34,303 nt of DNA from Alphaproteobacteria bacterium (lineage in GTDB: Bacteria; Pseudomonadota; Alphaproteobacteria; Rs-D84). The position numbers were made by a program, and so were the translations under genes. The DNA is taken from contig JAGBCZ010000003.1 in NCBI GenBank assembly GCA_017937735.1, forward strand, positions 1 through 34,303. The letters are read 5' to 3'. Below the pieces are notes generated by a model. That model had not been told where the DNA came from. It worked only from the letters and a program-made list of their open reading frames with translations, and made no database searches. Shown here piece by piece: positions 16,385 to 24,989 of this stretch (its first letter is position 1; every line of letters starts with the position of its first letter).

Positions 16385-16861
16385 ATGGCAAAACAAACTG
16401 CAAAGAAACCAACAGCAAAAAAAACTGTTGCAAAAAAGACTGCTGCGAAACCTGCGGCAAAAAAAACAGTAACAAAGAAAGTGGCAACACCGGTTGTTGA
16501 AACATTACCATGTGGATGTGATAAAAACTGTGCATGTGCTGGCAAATGTCATGAACATGGTCACTGCAAATGTCACCACGGCGGTTTTTGGAAGAAACTG
16601 GTATTGTTCGTAATTATTTTTGCATTGGGTTTTGCAAGTGCGAAACTGTGCTGCTGCCATCAGAAACATAAGATGATGCCACGTCCAGAATTTGATAATG
16701 GATGCTTGGTTGTAAAATGTCCAAAATTGGCCCAGATGGTTCCAATGATGGATGCGGATAAAAACGGTTGTGTTACTGCCGAAGAATTCAAGGCGTCTAA
16801 AAAACACATGCGTAAAATGAAACGTCATCCACGCCCACAGGCACCTGTGGTTACAGAATAA
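16385..16861 (+). CDS. Chimeric membrane protein: histone-H1-like tail, Cys/His cluster, one membrane helix, EF-hand
   Basis: This 158-residue protein starts with a Lys/Ala repeat tail (~1-35; units such as KKTAAKPAAKK and KKTV) like the low-complexity tails of histone H1-like bacterial proteins. Residues ~43-66 form a dense Cys/His cluster (CGCDKNCACAGKCHEHGHC and KCHH), probably metal-binding. A membrane helix (~69-87) ends in CCC. The C-terminal part contains one canonical EF-hand loop, DADKNGCVTAEEF (~120-132; positions 1, 3, 5, 9 and 12 all fit). If the Lys-rich tail is cytosolic, the EF-hand is periplasmic. Function unknown. The start at 16385 follows AAGGAAGGA. It lies next to HU but has its own untranslated region. 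Confidence 0.7.
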   Translation: MAKQTAKKPTAKKTVAKKTAAKPAAKKTVTKKVATPVVETLPCGCDKNCACAGKCHEHGHCKCHHGGFWKKLVLFVIIFALGFASAKLCCCHQKHKMMPRPEFDNGCLVVKCPKLAQMVPMMDADKNGCVTAEEFKASKKHMRKMKRHPRPQAPVVTE

Positions 16862-16863
16862 AA

Positions 16864-16890
16864 AATCCCCCGTTTGGGGGATTTTTTTTA
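16864..16890. terminator. Bidirectional terminator between the chimeric protein gene and groEL
   Basis: AATCCCCC (16864-16871), loop GTTT, GGGGGATT (16876-16883), with A-run and T-run on either side. It is the same cassette as at 13071. Confidence 0.92.
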
Positions 16891-16891
16891 T

Positions 16892-18511
16892 TTACATCAT
16901 TCCTGGCATGCCGCCACCCATTGGTGGGGTTGCTGGTTTTTCTTCGGGAATTTCGGTCATAACTGCACCCGTTGTCAGCATTACACCAGCCGTGCTGGCC
17001 GCTGCTGCGATTGCTGTCTTAACAACCTTGGCTGGGTCAATAATGCCGGCCGCCATCATGTCGACATATTCGCCTGTCTGTGCATTATATCCATAGTTAT
17101 AATCAGATGATTCCATAACTTTGCCCACAACGATTTCGCCAGATGTTCCTGCGTTTTCTGCAATCTGTGCGCATGGTGCGATAATTGCACGGCGAACAAT
17201 ATCAATACCAACATTTTGATCTGTGTTTGCACCTGTCAGGTCTTTTAATGCATCTGCTGCACGTACCAGTGCGATACCACCACCGGCAACGATACCTTCG
17301 GCAACAGCCGCACGTGTTGCTGCCAGTGCATCATCAACACGGTCTTTCTTTTCTTTTACTTCGACTTCGGTCATGCCGCCAACCTTGATAACAGCAACAC
17401 CGCCGACCAATTTTGCCAATCTTTCAGACAGTTTTTCACGGTCGTATTCGCTGGTTGTTGTGGATATTGCCACACGGATTTCGTCTGCACGTGCATCAAT
17501 TGCAGATTTATCGCCCCCACCATGCGCCAACAGTGTTGAATCTTTGGATACAACGACTTTTTTTGCACTGCCCAATACAGCAGGGCTGATATTTTCAAAT
17601 GTCATACCCATATCATCAGAAATAACAGTTGCGCCTGTGACGATTGCGATATCCTTTAACATTTCTTTACGTCTGTCGCCAAAACCCGGGGCCTTGACCG
17701 CACACACCTTTAATCCGCCACGCAGACGGTTTAACACCAGTGTTGCCAACGCTTCGGATTCGACATCTTCGGCGATAATCAACAGCGGTTTGCCAGATTG
17801 TGCGATTGGTTCCAGAATAGGCAGCAGTGCCTGTAATCCTGTGATTTTCTTTTCAGAAACCAAGATTTGTGCGCCATCCAGTTCTGCCAACATTTTTTCA
17901 CTGTTTGTGACAAAGTATGGTGACATAAATCCTTGGTCGAATTGCATCCCTTCGACAACATCGATTTCTGTGTCCAGTCCTTTGGCTTCTTCAACGGTAA
18001 TAACACCTTCTTTGCCGACACGTTCCATTGCGTTTGCGATTTTTTCGCCGATATCAGAATCTGAATTTGCAGAAATTGTTGCAACTTGTGCGATTTCTGC
18101 GCTGTCTTTGACAGGGCGTGCGTGTTTGTCGATGTCTGCGATAACAGCAGCAGTTGCCATATCAATACCACGTTTTACATCCATTGGATTCATGCCTGCT
18201 GCGATAACACGGCGACCTTCACGAATTAATTTCTGTGCCAGCACAGTTGCTGTTGTTGTGCCGTCACCAGCATCGTCACCAGCTTTTTTTGCGACTTCTT
18301 GAACCATGCGTGCGCCAATGTTTTCTTGTGGGTCTTTCAATGATACGGCCTTGGCGACAGTAACGCCGTCTTTGGTTGCAACTGGTGCGCCGTATGATTT
18401 TTCAATAACGACCGTACGTCCCTTGGGGCCCATAGTAATTTTTACAGCATTTGCCAGTTTATCAACGCCTGCTGCCATTTTTTCTGTATCAAAAATAATA
18501 TCTTTTGCCAT
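16892..18511 (-). CDS. groEL: Chaperonin GroEL
   Basis: This 539-residue chaperonin subunit forms the double-ring folding chamber. Conserved features are the N-terminal [12 protein letters not shown] and the ATP site [10 protein letters not shown] (~86-95). The apical domain (~190-370) contains GYMSPYF-like residues as [14 protein letters not shown], and the C-terminal tail is GGGMPGMM. Length is typical. GGAGA lies 7 nt upstream of the ATG; groES ends 15 nt earlier, so both are read from the groES promoter. Confidence 0.98.
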   Translation of the reverse strand: MAKDIIFDTEKMAAGVDKLANAVKITMGPKGRTVVIEKSYGAPVATKDGVTVAKAVSLKDPQENIGARMVQEVAKKAGDDAGDGTTTATVLAQKLIREGRRVIAAGMNPMDVKRGIDMATAAVIADIDKHARPVKDSAEIAQVATISANSDSDIGEKIANAMERVGKEGVITVEEAKGLDTEIDVVEGMQFDQGFMSPYFVTNSEKMLAELDGAQILVSEKKITGLQALLPILEPIAQSGKPLLIIAEDVESEALATLVLNRLRGGLKVCAVKAPGFGDRRKEMLKDIAIVTGATVISDDMGMTFENISPAVLGSAKKVVVSKDSTLLAHGGGDKSAIDARADEIRVAISTTTSEYDREKLSERLAKLVGGVAVIKVGGMTEVEVKEKKDRVDDALAATRAAVAEGIVAGGGIALVRAADALKDLTGANTDQNVGIDIVRRAIIAPCAQIAENAGTSGEIVVGKVMESSDYNYGYNAQTGEYVDMMAAGIIDPAKVVKTAIAAAASTAGVMLTTGAVMTEIPEEKPATPPMGGGMPGMM

Positions 18512-18526
18512 AAATATTCTCCGTCT

Positions 18527-18814
18527 TTATTCCAAGATTCCCAAAATATCTGTTTCTTTAATTAACACATAGTCATGACCATCAATTTTAACTTCGTTCG
18601 CAGATGCGGCCCATTTTGCAAACAGAACAACATCGCCTGCCTTGACAGACATTGGTATTAAATCATCGCCATTATATGTGCCATTTCCAGTCGCAATAAC
18701 ACGACCACGTGATGGTTTTTCTTTGGCGTTATCAGGGATAATAATTCCGCCTGCTGTGATATTTTCTTCTTCGATTCTTTCCAGCAGAACATAATTGTGC
18801 AGTGGTTTAAACAT
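18527..18814 (-). CDS. groES: Co-chaperonin GroES
   Basis: This 95-residue protein caps GroEL. It begins [17 protein letters not shown]; the mobile loop is around [20 protein letters not shown] and the end is [13 protein letters not shown]. Two ATGs lie close together: AAGGAG abuts the one at 18820 but is correctly spaced (6 nt) from 18814, which also fits the family N-terminus. First gene of the groESL operon. Confidence 0.97.
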   Translation of the reverse strand: MFKPLHNYVLLERIEEENITAGGIIIPDNAKEKPSRGRVIATGNGTYNGDDLIPMSVKAGDVVLFAKWAASANEVKIDGHDYVLIKETDILGILE

Positions 18815-18851
18815 AAACATCTCCTTAAATAAGATAAAACCTGTGCTATTG

Positions 18852-18879
18852 ATATAGTCTAAAAATTATTGATTTCAAG
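18852..18879 (-). promoter_or_regulatory. Heat-shock (sigma32-type) promoter of groESL
   Basis: On minus, CTTGAA (within 18873-18879) and CTATAT (18852-18857) are 16 bp apart, which fits the alphaproteobacterial RpoH pattern (CTTG.. then C-Y-TAT). No CIRCE inverted repeat (TTAGCACTC/GAGTGCTAA) is visible, which argues for RpoH rather than HrcA control. Confidence 0.55.
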
Positions 18880-18925
18880 TCTATATTTTAATATGCTGGG
18901 ACATAAATACAAGGGGAATAAAAAG

Positions 18926-19300
18926 ATGTACGACAGTAACAATATTTTTGCGAAAATAATCCGTGGAGAAATACCATGTAATCGTGTTTATGAAAATGAA
19001 TTTGCAATGTCTTTTCATGATGTGAATCCGATATTTGAAAATCATGTTTTGGTTATCCCAAAGGGACCGTACGAAAATATCTTGGATTTTGCGAAAAATG
19101 CATCTGTTACGGAACAGACGGGGTTTTGGGACTGTTTTGCCAAAACTGCGGATGCGTTGGGCATTACGTGTGAATTTAATTGCCTGGCAAATGCTGGGAC
19201 AAACGCACCGTTTATCAAGCAGTCTGTATTTCATTTTCATTTGCACTTGGTTGCAGGCAATAAACGTCCAGAATATCAATCTTTTGTATCGGAATTATAG
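18926..19300 (+). CDS. HIT family nucleotide hydrolase/transferase
   Basis: This 124-residue member of the histidine-triad family typically hydrolyses purine phosphoramidates or related nucleotides. The N-terminal NIFAKIIRGEIPCNRVYE is the classic HIT opening. The active-site triad HFHLHLV lies at ~103-109 (His103, His105, His107). The segment before the triad (FIKQSVFHFH) departs slightly from the usual GQ-V-x-H. The start at 18926 follows AAGGGGA with normal spacing; an upstream in-frame ATG at 18893 lies before that site. The next gene begins 3 nt after the stop. Confidence 0.92.
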   Translation: MYDSNNIFAKIIRGEIPCNRVYENEFAMSFHDVNPIFENHVLVIPKGPYENILDFAKNASVTEQTGFWDCFAKTADALGITCEFNCLANAGTNAPFIKQSVFHFHLHLVAGNKRPEYQSFVSEL

Positions 19301-19303
19301 AAA

Positions 19304-19519
19304 ATGAAAATAAATGTTCGTGTTATTCCACGTGCTAAAATCAATCAGGTCGAAGTTCAACCAGATGGTCTGGTGCGTGTTCATACGACAACCGCCCCCA
19401 CAGATGGCAAGGCAACCGCAGATGTAATAAAAATGCTGGCGCAACACTATGGTGTTCCCAAGACCAGCATCAGGTTAATTCGTGGTGCCACATCCCGTGA
19501 CAAGGTTTTTGAAATTTAA
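19304..19519 (+). CDS. DUF167 (YggU-like) small protein
   Basis: This 71-residue protein has the family pattern: IPRAKINQVEV, then APTDGKATADVIKMLA (consensus APPVDGKANxAL), then SIRLIRGATSRDKVFEI (consensus G.tSR.K.v.i). Biochemical function is unknown for the family. It follows the HIT gene by 3 nt, so the two form an operon. Its stop codon overlaps the stop of the convergent LOG gene within the palindrome TTAA. Confidence 0.9.
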   Translation: MKINVRVIPRAKINQVEVQPDGLVRVHTTTAPTDGKATADVIKMLAQHYGVPKTSIRLIRGATSRDKVFEI

Positions 19520-20067
19520 AAATTCAAAATTTGTTCGGTCAGTTCTGTGACAGTATTTGCAATATAAAAATGATAATTATCTGTTTTGACAACAAAACCA
19601 TTGTCCATCATGTGCTTTATCAGTTCGCCCAGCGGACCCCAAAAATTATTTGTATTTAAAAAGAACAAAGGTTTGTTTGTTTCCCCAATTTGTTGCATTG
19701 TCATAATGTCTGACAGTTCGTTCAGTGTTCCGATTCCGCCCGGCAGAATAATAAATGCGTCTGACATTTCGAACATAATTTGTTTGCGTTCATTAACGCC
19801 GTCAACAACCTGCATATCTGCACCTTCGTGCGCAGGTTCTTGCAGTGCGATAACATCATCTGTGGATACACCTTTGACCACACCGCCATTTTCCAGTGCG
19901 CCATTTGCCACAGTTCCCATCAACCCAACATTTCCACCGCCGAATACCATACGAATACCATTATCTGCCAGCAATTTACCAACAGCATACGCATCACGTG
20001 TAAATTGTGGGTCTGTTCCAAATTGATGGCCGCAATACACAGCGACTGATTTTAATTTCTTTGCCAT
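19516..20067 (-). CDS. LOG family (TIGR00730) Rossmann-fold protein
   Basis: This 183-residue protein resembles cytokinin riboside 5'-monophosphate phosphoribohydrolases. It carries GGGNVGLMG (~43-51) and PGGIGTLNEL (~109-118), the PGGxGTxxE signature, with ERKQIMFE before it supplying the other conserved residues. In bacteria these enzymes release the base from AMP-like nucleotides. The start at 20067 has AAAGGA ~8 nt upstream. Transcribed divergently from tilS and overlapping DUF167 at its 3' end by 4 nt. Confidence 0.92.
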   Translation of the reverse strand: MAKKLKSVAVYCGHQFGTDPQFTRDAYAVGKLLADNGIRMVFGGGNVGLMGTVANGALENGGVVKGVSTDDVIALQEPAHEGADMQVVDGVNERKQIMFEMSDAFIILPGGIGTLNELSDIMTMQQIGETNKPLFFLNTNNFWGPLGELIKHMMDNGFVVKTDNYHFYIANTVTELTEQILNF

Positions 20068-20116
20068 TTGTATTTTTCCTTTATTTTTGCAAATTATATC
20101 ATAAAATAGCACCACA

Positions 20117-21115
20117 ATGAATGAAAAGTTTTTAGATTTTGCACACAAATATTCTGAATCACGTCTGGCAATTGCGGTCAGTGGTGGGGTTGATTCTGTG
20201 TGTCTGTTGTGCTGGGCAGCAAAATGTGGATTAAATGTGACGGCACTGCATGTGAATCATGGATTGCGTGATGCGGCGGATACAGAAACGCAATATGTCC
20301 TTGATTTGTGTGAACGTTTACATGTCCCTTGTAATGTATTTTATTGGACAGATGAAAAACCTGCGTCAGGGCTGGAAGCGGCTGCCCGTGACGTGCGCTA
20401 TAAATTCATGACAGATTGGTGTCGTGAAAATAATATCGATGCATTGATGGTTGCGCATCAGGCAGACGATCAGATTGAAACGTTTTTAATGAATCTATCG
20501 CGGGGCAGTGGGGTATCTGGACTGTCTGCGATGCAGTCAGAATCATATCGTGATGGGATTAAAATTGTGCGTCCATTACTGGGTGTTTTTCGCAGTGAAC
20601 TGATAAAATATTGCGATGATAATGGAATAAAATATTTTTCTGACGAAATGAACAATGATGAAAGTTATACACGTGTCAGAATTCGCAAGAATAGGCATTT
20701 ATTGTCAGAAAAACTAGGTATCAGCGATGCGCGAATCTTGCTGGCGATTGAAAATTTATCACGGGCCCGTGATGCGCTTGACAGTAATATTGATACATTG
20801 GTTCGGTCTGTTGTGTATGATGATTATGCGTTATTTTCTGATTCTTTTCTATTTGACCTGCCACCCGATATTGGTTTAAAGTTCATTGGTGTGTTAATTC
20901 AAACAATCGGGGGGAATAATTATCAGCCACGCTTGAATTCGCTGATGTTTGCACTACGTAAATTACAGTCAGATTGTAAATTTACCTTGGGGCATTGTAC
21001 GTTACGGCGATTCAAGAATCAGATTCTGATTGTTCCCGAAGGTGCAAAAACAAGTATCAGGAAGAAAAATGAAAAAATTAAAAGACTTCACAAAATCAAA
21101 TCAAATCAACAATAA
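20117..21115 (+). CDS. tilS: tRNA(Ile)-lysidine synthase TilS
   Basis: This 332-residue enzyme converts C34 of tRNA-Ile(CAU) to lysidine so that it reads AUA. The PP-loop motif SGGVDS is at ~22-27; HVNHGLR, AARDVRYKF and VAHQADDQIETFLMNLSRGSG follow as in the family. The C-terminal part is short compared with E. coli (432 residues). A TAAAAT hexamer (20102-20107) ends 9 nt before the ATG, so the leader may be only ~3 nt. The last 47 nt overlap the start of ftsH in another frame; the tilS-ftsH order is conserved in many bacteria. Confidence 0.94.
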   Translation: MNEKFLDFAHKYSESRLAIAVSGGVDSVCLLCWAAKCGLNVTALHVNHGLRDAADTETQYVLDLCERLHVPCNVFYWTDEKPASGLEAAARDVRYKFMTDWCRENNIDALMVAHQADDQIETFLMNLSRGSGVSGLSAMQSESYRDGIKIVRPLLGVFRSELIKYCDDNGIKYFSDEMNNDESYTRVRIRKNRHLLSEKLGISDARILLAIENLSRARDALDSNIDTLVRSVVYDDYALFSDSFLFDLPPDIGLKFIGVLIQTIGGNNYQPRLNSLMFALRKLQSDCKFTLGHCTLRRFKNQILIVPEGAKTSIRKKNEKIKRLHKIKSNQQ

Positions 21116-22979
21116 AAAGCGTGATCGTGCATCAATGTATTTGGCAATGTTTTTTGTCTTGCTGATTGCTGTGGGTGCTCGTATGTTTATGTTGGATAAT
21201 ATACCGACTGGTCAGAACGATATGGTTGCGCCGTCACGTCCTGTTGAATTATCGTTTTCTGATGTTATCAGACGTGCAGACGATATCAAGACGATGGAAA
21301 TTCGTGGGGACAAGGCGACAGGTGTTTTGACAGACGGTACAAAATACAACGCAACAATCACGTATGATCCTGAAATGTTGACTAAATTGGCAGATTCTGG
21401 GGCATCGATTACGATTGATACATCAAAAACATTTTTTGAAGGTGTTGCATCATTTGCGCCACTGTTGTTGACATTGTTGTTTATATTTTGGATTTTGCGT
21501 GGTTTTCGCCGTGGTGGTCCTGCCGGAATCAGTCGCAGTTTGGTTGGTCAAAATCCAACAAAAATCGCCACAGGTAAACCGAAAACAACGTTCAAAGACG
21601 TTGCAGGCATTGATTCTGAAAAACAAGAACTGGCAGAAATCGTAGATTTTCTGAAAAACAAGGACAAGTATAAAAATCTGGGCGCCCGTGTGCCACGTGG
21701 GGTACTGTTGTCTGGTCAGCCTGGTACTGGTAAAACATTGTTGGCACGTGCCATCGCAGGTGAAGCAAATGTGCCGTTCTTTGCCGCATCTGGGTCTGAT
21801 TTTTCTGGTATTATTGTGGGACTGGGTGTTGCCAAGATAAAAGAAATCTTTGAAATGGCAAAACGTAACGCCCCATGTATATTATTCATTGATGAAATTG
21901 ATGCCATTGGGCAAAAGCGTTCTACACATTCATATAATGACCAAGACAGGGAACAAACCCTGAATCAATTGCTGATTGAAATGGATGGATTTGCAAATGA
22001 TACAGGCATTATTGTTATCGGTGCGACAAATCGTGTTGATATGTTGGATCAGGCATTATTACGCCCAGGCCGCTTTGACCGCCAGGTTTACATTGAATTA
22101 CCAGACATGTCTGGCCGCCGTGAAATCTTGGATTTGTATGCAAAAAAGGTAAAAATTGCATCTGATGTAAATTTACAAGATATTGCACGTGGCACAACGG
22201 GCTTTTCTGGGGCTGATTTAGAAAACCTGTTGAACGAGGCTGCATTACACGCTGTGCGTAACGGTCGCAAAGAAATTACCCCAGACGATGTCGAAGAAGC
22301 GCGTGATAAAATCATCATGGGGCCACGTAAAATCCGCAAAATGCGTCCCGAAGATATAAAGTTGACCGCATATCACGAAGCGGGCCATGCCTTTGTCAGC
22401 CTGATGTATGCAGATATTACAGACCCGATTCACAAGGCAACAATCATCCCACGTGGACGTGCGCTGGGTATGGTTCAACATTTGCCAATTGATGACAAGG
22501 TTTCAATGACGTTGGATGAAGTTCGTGCGAATTTGTCGATTTATTTGGCGGGCCGCAGTGCCGAAGAATTGTTCTTTGGCGCCAATAAAATCACAACTGG
22601 CGCGGAAAGCGATATTGCTGCTGCAACCAGAATGGCACGTTATTCAATTACAACGGCTGGCCTGTCAAAGAAGGTCGGTTTGGCTGCGATTAACCAGGTT
22701 GGCACATTTGGTGTACGTGGTGCGCTGGAAAACGCATCTGAAAAGACAGCAGAACTGGTCGATGCTGAAATCAAGTCATGGTTGGATGCGGCGCATAACG
22801 ATGCAACAAAATTGCTGACCAAGAATAAAAAGACTGTTGAAAAACTGGCCAATGCGTTGCTGGAACATGAAACATTGACTGGTGATGAAATTCGTGAAAT
22901 TGTTTTCGGGAAAAAACAAAAAACAGCCAAAAAAACAGTACAGAAAAATGCAAAAACAACAAAAACTAAAAAACAGTAA
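21069..22979 (+). CDS. ftsH: ATP-dependent membrane zinc protease FtsH, with altered pore loop
   Basis: This 636-residue hexameric AAA protease degrades misfolded and short-lived proteins at the inner membrane. Order: membrane helix (~23-41), periplasmic domain (~42-128), second helix (~129-144), Walker A SGQPGTGKT (~215-223), Walker B ILFIDEID (~271-278), Arg fingers (LRPGRFDRQ), zinc motif HEAGH (~436-440) with Asp515 as third ligand, and a Lys-rich tail. The pore loop is FSGIIVGLGVAKIKEIF where the family has FVEMFVGVGASRVRDLF, so the substrate-gripping Phe is Ile249. The start at 21069 has AGGAAG just upstream and lies 47 nt inside tilS. Confidence 0.96.
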   Translation: MKKLKDFTKSNQINNKKRDRASMYLAMFFVLLIAVGARMFMLDNIPTGQNDMVAPSRPVELSFSDVIRRADDIKTMEIRGDKATGVLTDGTKYNATITYDPEMLTKLADSGASITIDTSKTFFEGVASFAPLLLTLLFIFWILRGFRRGGPAGISRSLVGQNPTKIATGKPKTTFKDVAGIDSEKQELAEIVDFLKNKDKYKNLGARVPRGVLLSGQPGTGKTLLARAIAGEANVPFFAASGSDFSGIIVGLGVAKIKEIFEMAKRNAPCILFIDEIDAIGQKRSTHSYNDQDREQTLNQLLIEMDGFANDTGIIVIGATNRVDMLDQALLRPGRFDRQVYIELPDMSGRREILDLYAKKVKIASDVNLQDIARGTTGFSGADLENLLNEAALHAVRNGRKEITPDDVEEARDKIIMGPRKIRKMRPEDIKLTAYHEAGHAFVSLMYADITDPIHKATIIPRGRALGMVQHLPIDDKVSMTLDEVRANLSIYLAGRSAEELFFGANKITTGAESDIAAATRMARYSITTAGLSKKVGLAAINQVGTFGVRGALENASEKTAELVDAEIKSWLDAAHNDATKLLTKNKKTVEKLANALLEHETLTGDEIREIVFGKKQKTAKKTVQKNAKTTKTKKQ

Positions 22980-23604
22980 ATTTGAATTGATTCAAATGCA
23001 GCCAAAAAACACACAGTCTGTGATTGTGTCGGCGGGGACTGATTGTGTTGTTTTTGACCCGTGGGGCAACGCAGATGATTGGGTTAATGCCTTGGATGAA
23101 CGCAGGTTAAAACTGCGTGCGATATATCTGACACATGGTCATCCAGACCATATTTCGGCTGCACCAAAGTTGGCGCAAAAATATAACGTTCCATGGTTTT
23201 TACATAATGCAGATTTTCGGCTTGTTGGCTGGGGAAACGATTTGCTGGAATACTTTGGCTTGCCACCGATTACGCTGGATGATGTGCGCCCAACATCGCT
23301 GGAATTGTCACAAACAGAAATTCTGCCAGGTTTATTTATGGACATTGTTGAAACGCCTGGGCATACACCTGGGGGTGTTGCGTATCATTTTTCTGATGAA
23401 AAAATCTTGATAATTGGTGATACACTGTTTCAAGAAGGAATAGGGCGTTATGATTTGCCGGGTGGCGATAAAAACATGCTGTTTAAATCAATTGCAAATA
23501 TTTATAATATGAATTTACCATCTGATACAGAAGTTGTCCATGGGCATGGCATGGCGACAACAGTTGATTGGTTGCAAAAAAATAATTCGTATTTTCACGC
23601 CTAA
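22948..23604 (+). CDS. MBL-fold metallo-hydrolase (glyoxalase II-like)
   Basis: This 218-residue metallo-beta-lactamase-fold protein has HGHPDH (~63-68), a further His in ETPGHTPGG (His139), the bridging Asp in GDTLFQ (Asp158) and HGHG (~198-201). All metal ligands are present. Sequences like DPWGNADDW and GIGRYDLPGGD are typical of the glyoxalase II-like subgroup; the substrate is unknown. The start is uncertain: the ATG at 22948 overlaps the ftsH end by 32 nt and gives a full first strand (KFELIQM); the ATG at 22996 would cut into it. No clear ribosome site, so coupling to ftsH translation is likely. Confidence 0.88.
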   Translation: MQKQQKLKNSKFELIQMQPKNTQSVIVSAGTDCVVFDPWGNADDWVNALDERRLKLRAIYLTHGHPDHISAAPKLAQKYNVPWFLHNADFRLVGWGNDLLEYFGLPPITLDDVRPTSLELSQTEILPGLFMDIVETPGHTPGGVAYHFSDEKILIIGDTLFQEGIGRYDLPGGDKNMLFKSIANIYNMNLPSDTEVVHGHGMATTVDWLQKNNSYFHA

Positions 23605-23652
23605 TTTTAAGATTTTTGTTTATTTTTGATTTTTGTGTGCTATTGTTCAATT

Positions 23653-24549
23653 ATGACAGAAAACACTTATTCAGGCTTTGTTGCGATAATTGGTCCGACA
23701 AATGCCGGCAAAAGCACATTGTTAAATCAAATTATGGGTCAAAAAGTATCCATTGTTTCGCACAAGGTTCAAACCACACGAACCCGTCTGCGTGCGGTAA
23801 AAATGGTGGGTGACAGACAGTTGATATTTATTGACACACCTGGGGTTTTCAAACCGTCAAGACGTCTGGACAGGGCAATGGTTGCGGCTGCCATGGATGC
23901 AGTATCTGATGCTGATGCGGTCTTGCTGTTGGTTGATGCGCAAAAAGGCATAACAGAAACAATTCGTGCATTGGCAGAAAAAATCAAAGACCGTCCAAAT
24001 ATATTCGTTGCATTGAACAAGGTTGATGCGATTGCAAAACTTGATTTGTTGCCAATGGTCGCAGAATTAAATCAAATGGCACCATGGTCTGAAATATTTA
24101 TGGTATCTGCGTTAAAGAACGATGGCGTTAATCAGATGTTGCAATCGTTGGCATCTGTTATGCCGGCTGGCCCATATTTATTTGATACGGTTGATGCACC
24201 GGATGTTCCAGATGAATTGTATTTGTCTGAATTGACACGTGAAAAGATTTATAAATATATCCACCAAGAATTACCATATCACATCAATGTGGTAACTGAA
24301 CGTGTTGACGTTGATGACGAAGGTGTATTGGATATATATCAAAAAATTGCCGTACGAAATGACGGACATAAAAAGATTGTTGTTGGTCGTGGCGGGGCGC
24401 AGTTGAAACAAATTGGCACAGCGGCCCGTCATGATATTCAGGACCAGTGGGGGGTAAATGCACGCTTGCACTTGTTTGTACGTGTTGAACCGGATTGGGA
24501 AGAAAAAGCCGAAAACTATATCGATCAGGGGCTGGAATTCGGTAAGTAA
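23653..24549 (+). CDS. era: GTPase Era
   Basis: This 298-residue GTPase binds 16S rRNA near its 3' end and assists 30S assembly. G1 is GPTNAGKS (~14-21), followed by KVQTTRTRLRAV (switch I region), DTPGVF (G3) and NKVD (G4). The C-terminal KH domain contains VVGRGGAQLKQIGTAARHDI. The start at 23653 gives the family N-terminus (MTENTYSGFVAI); TATTGT ends 6 nt before it and no ribosome site is visible, so the mRNA may be leaderless here. rnc, its usual partner, is elsewhere in the window. Confidence 0.95.
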   Translation: MTENTYSGFVAIIGPTNAGKSTLLNQIMGQKVSIVSHKVQTTRTRLRAVKMVGDRQLIFIDTPGVFKPSRRLDRAMVAAAMDAVSDADAVLLLVDAQKGITETIRALAEKIKDRPNIFVALNKVDAIAKLDLLPMVAELNQMAPWSEIFMVSALKNDGVNQMLQSLASVMPAGPYLFDTVDAPDVPDELYLSELTREKIYKYIHQELPYHINVVTERVDVDDEGVLDIYQKIAVRNDGHKKIVVGRGGAQLKQIGTAARHDIQDQWGVNARLHLFVRVEPDWEEKAENYIDQGLEFGK

Positions 24550-24577
24550 ATGACATGTAAAATAAAGGGTTGTTATT

Positions 24578-24958
24578 ATGACTTTATATAAACGTATTTT
24601 CCCGTATGTATTGGGGGCTTCTGCATTGATTATGCCATCGTGTACCTGTAAAAATACAACATCAGTTCCGGTCAAGGCTGTTGTAAAATTCATAAAAGAT
24701 ACAGACGAATATTATTGTGACGTTGATGGGGATGGTTTTGTTGATAGTTGGATACAGATTTATCATTGTATGCCGGATGCATTTGCAATCAGGGATTATA
24801 TCGGAATTGATGATACGATAAAATATTCGGTGCGACATAATGGTTCTTCTAACTATTGTTTATACGCAAGCCAGGTTGATTCTGTAAATAATCGTTCACG
24901 TGAAGATATAAAGAAAATGTACAAAATGAACTGTTTAAATCAATCAAGATTAAAATAA
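24578..24958 (+). CDS. Array protein A1: small putative lipoprotein with DxDxDG motif
   Basis: This 126-residue protein belongs to no family I recognise. A signal sequence (MTLYKRIF, then hydrophobic) ends in a lipobox-like LIMPSC with Cys22. The mature part has a strand-like segment (VKAVVKFI), a calcium-type acidic motif CDVDGDGFVD (~47-56), YIGIDDTIKY (~74-83) and DSVNNRSREDIKKMY (~101-115). The last three elements recur in the paralogues at 25429 and 26338. It starts 28 nt after era with AAAGGG upstream, so it is probably co-transcribed with era. Location: outer or inner membrane lipoprotein by inference. Confidence 0.7.
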   Translation: MTLYKRIFPYVLGASALIMPSCTCKNTTSVPVKAVVKFIKDTDEYYCDVDGDGFVDSWIQIYHCMPDAFAIRDYIGIDDTIKYSVRHNGSSNYCLYASQVDSVNNRSREDIKKMYKMNCLNQSRLK

Positions 24959-24989
24959 CGTTCAAATAATAAAAGTGAAAGGGTATAAT

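Noticed and set aside
17223..18302. 359-codon ORF on plus, antisense to groEL
   Set aside because: Low-complexity Ser/Ala/Thr translation produced by groEL's strong codon bias; no ribosome site and no independent motif.
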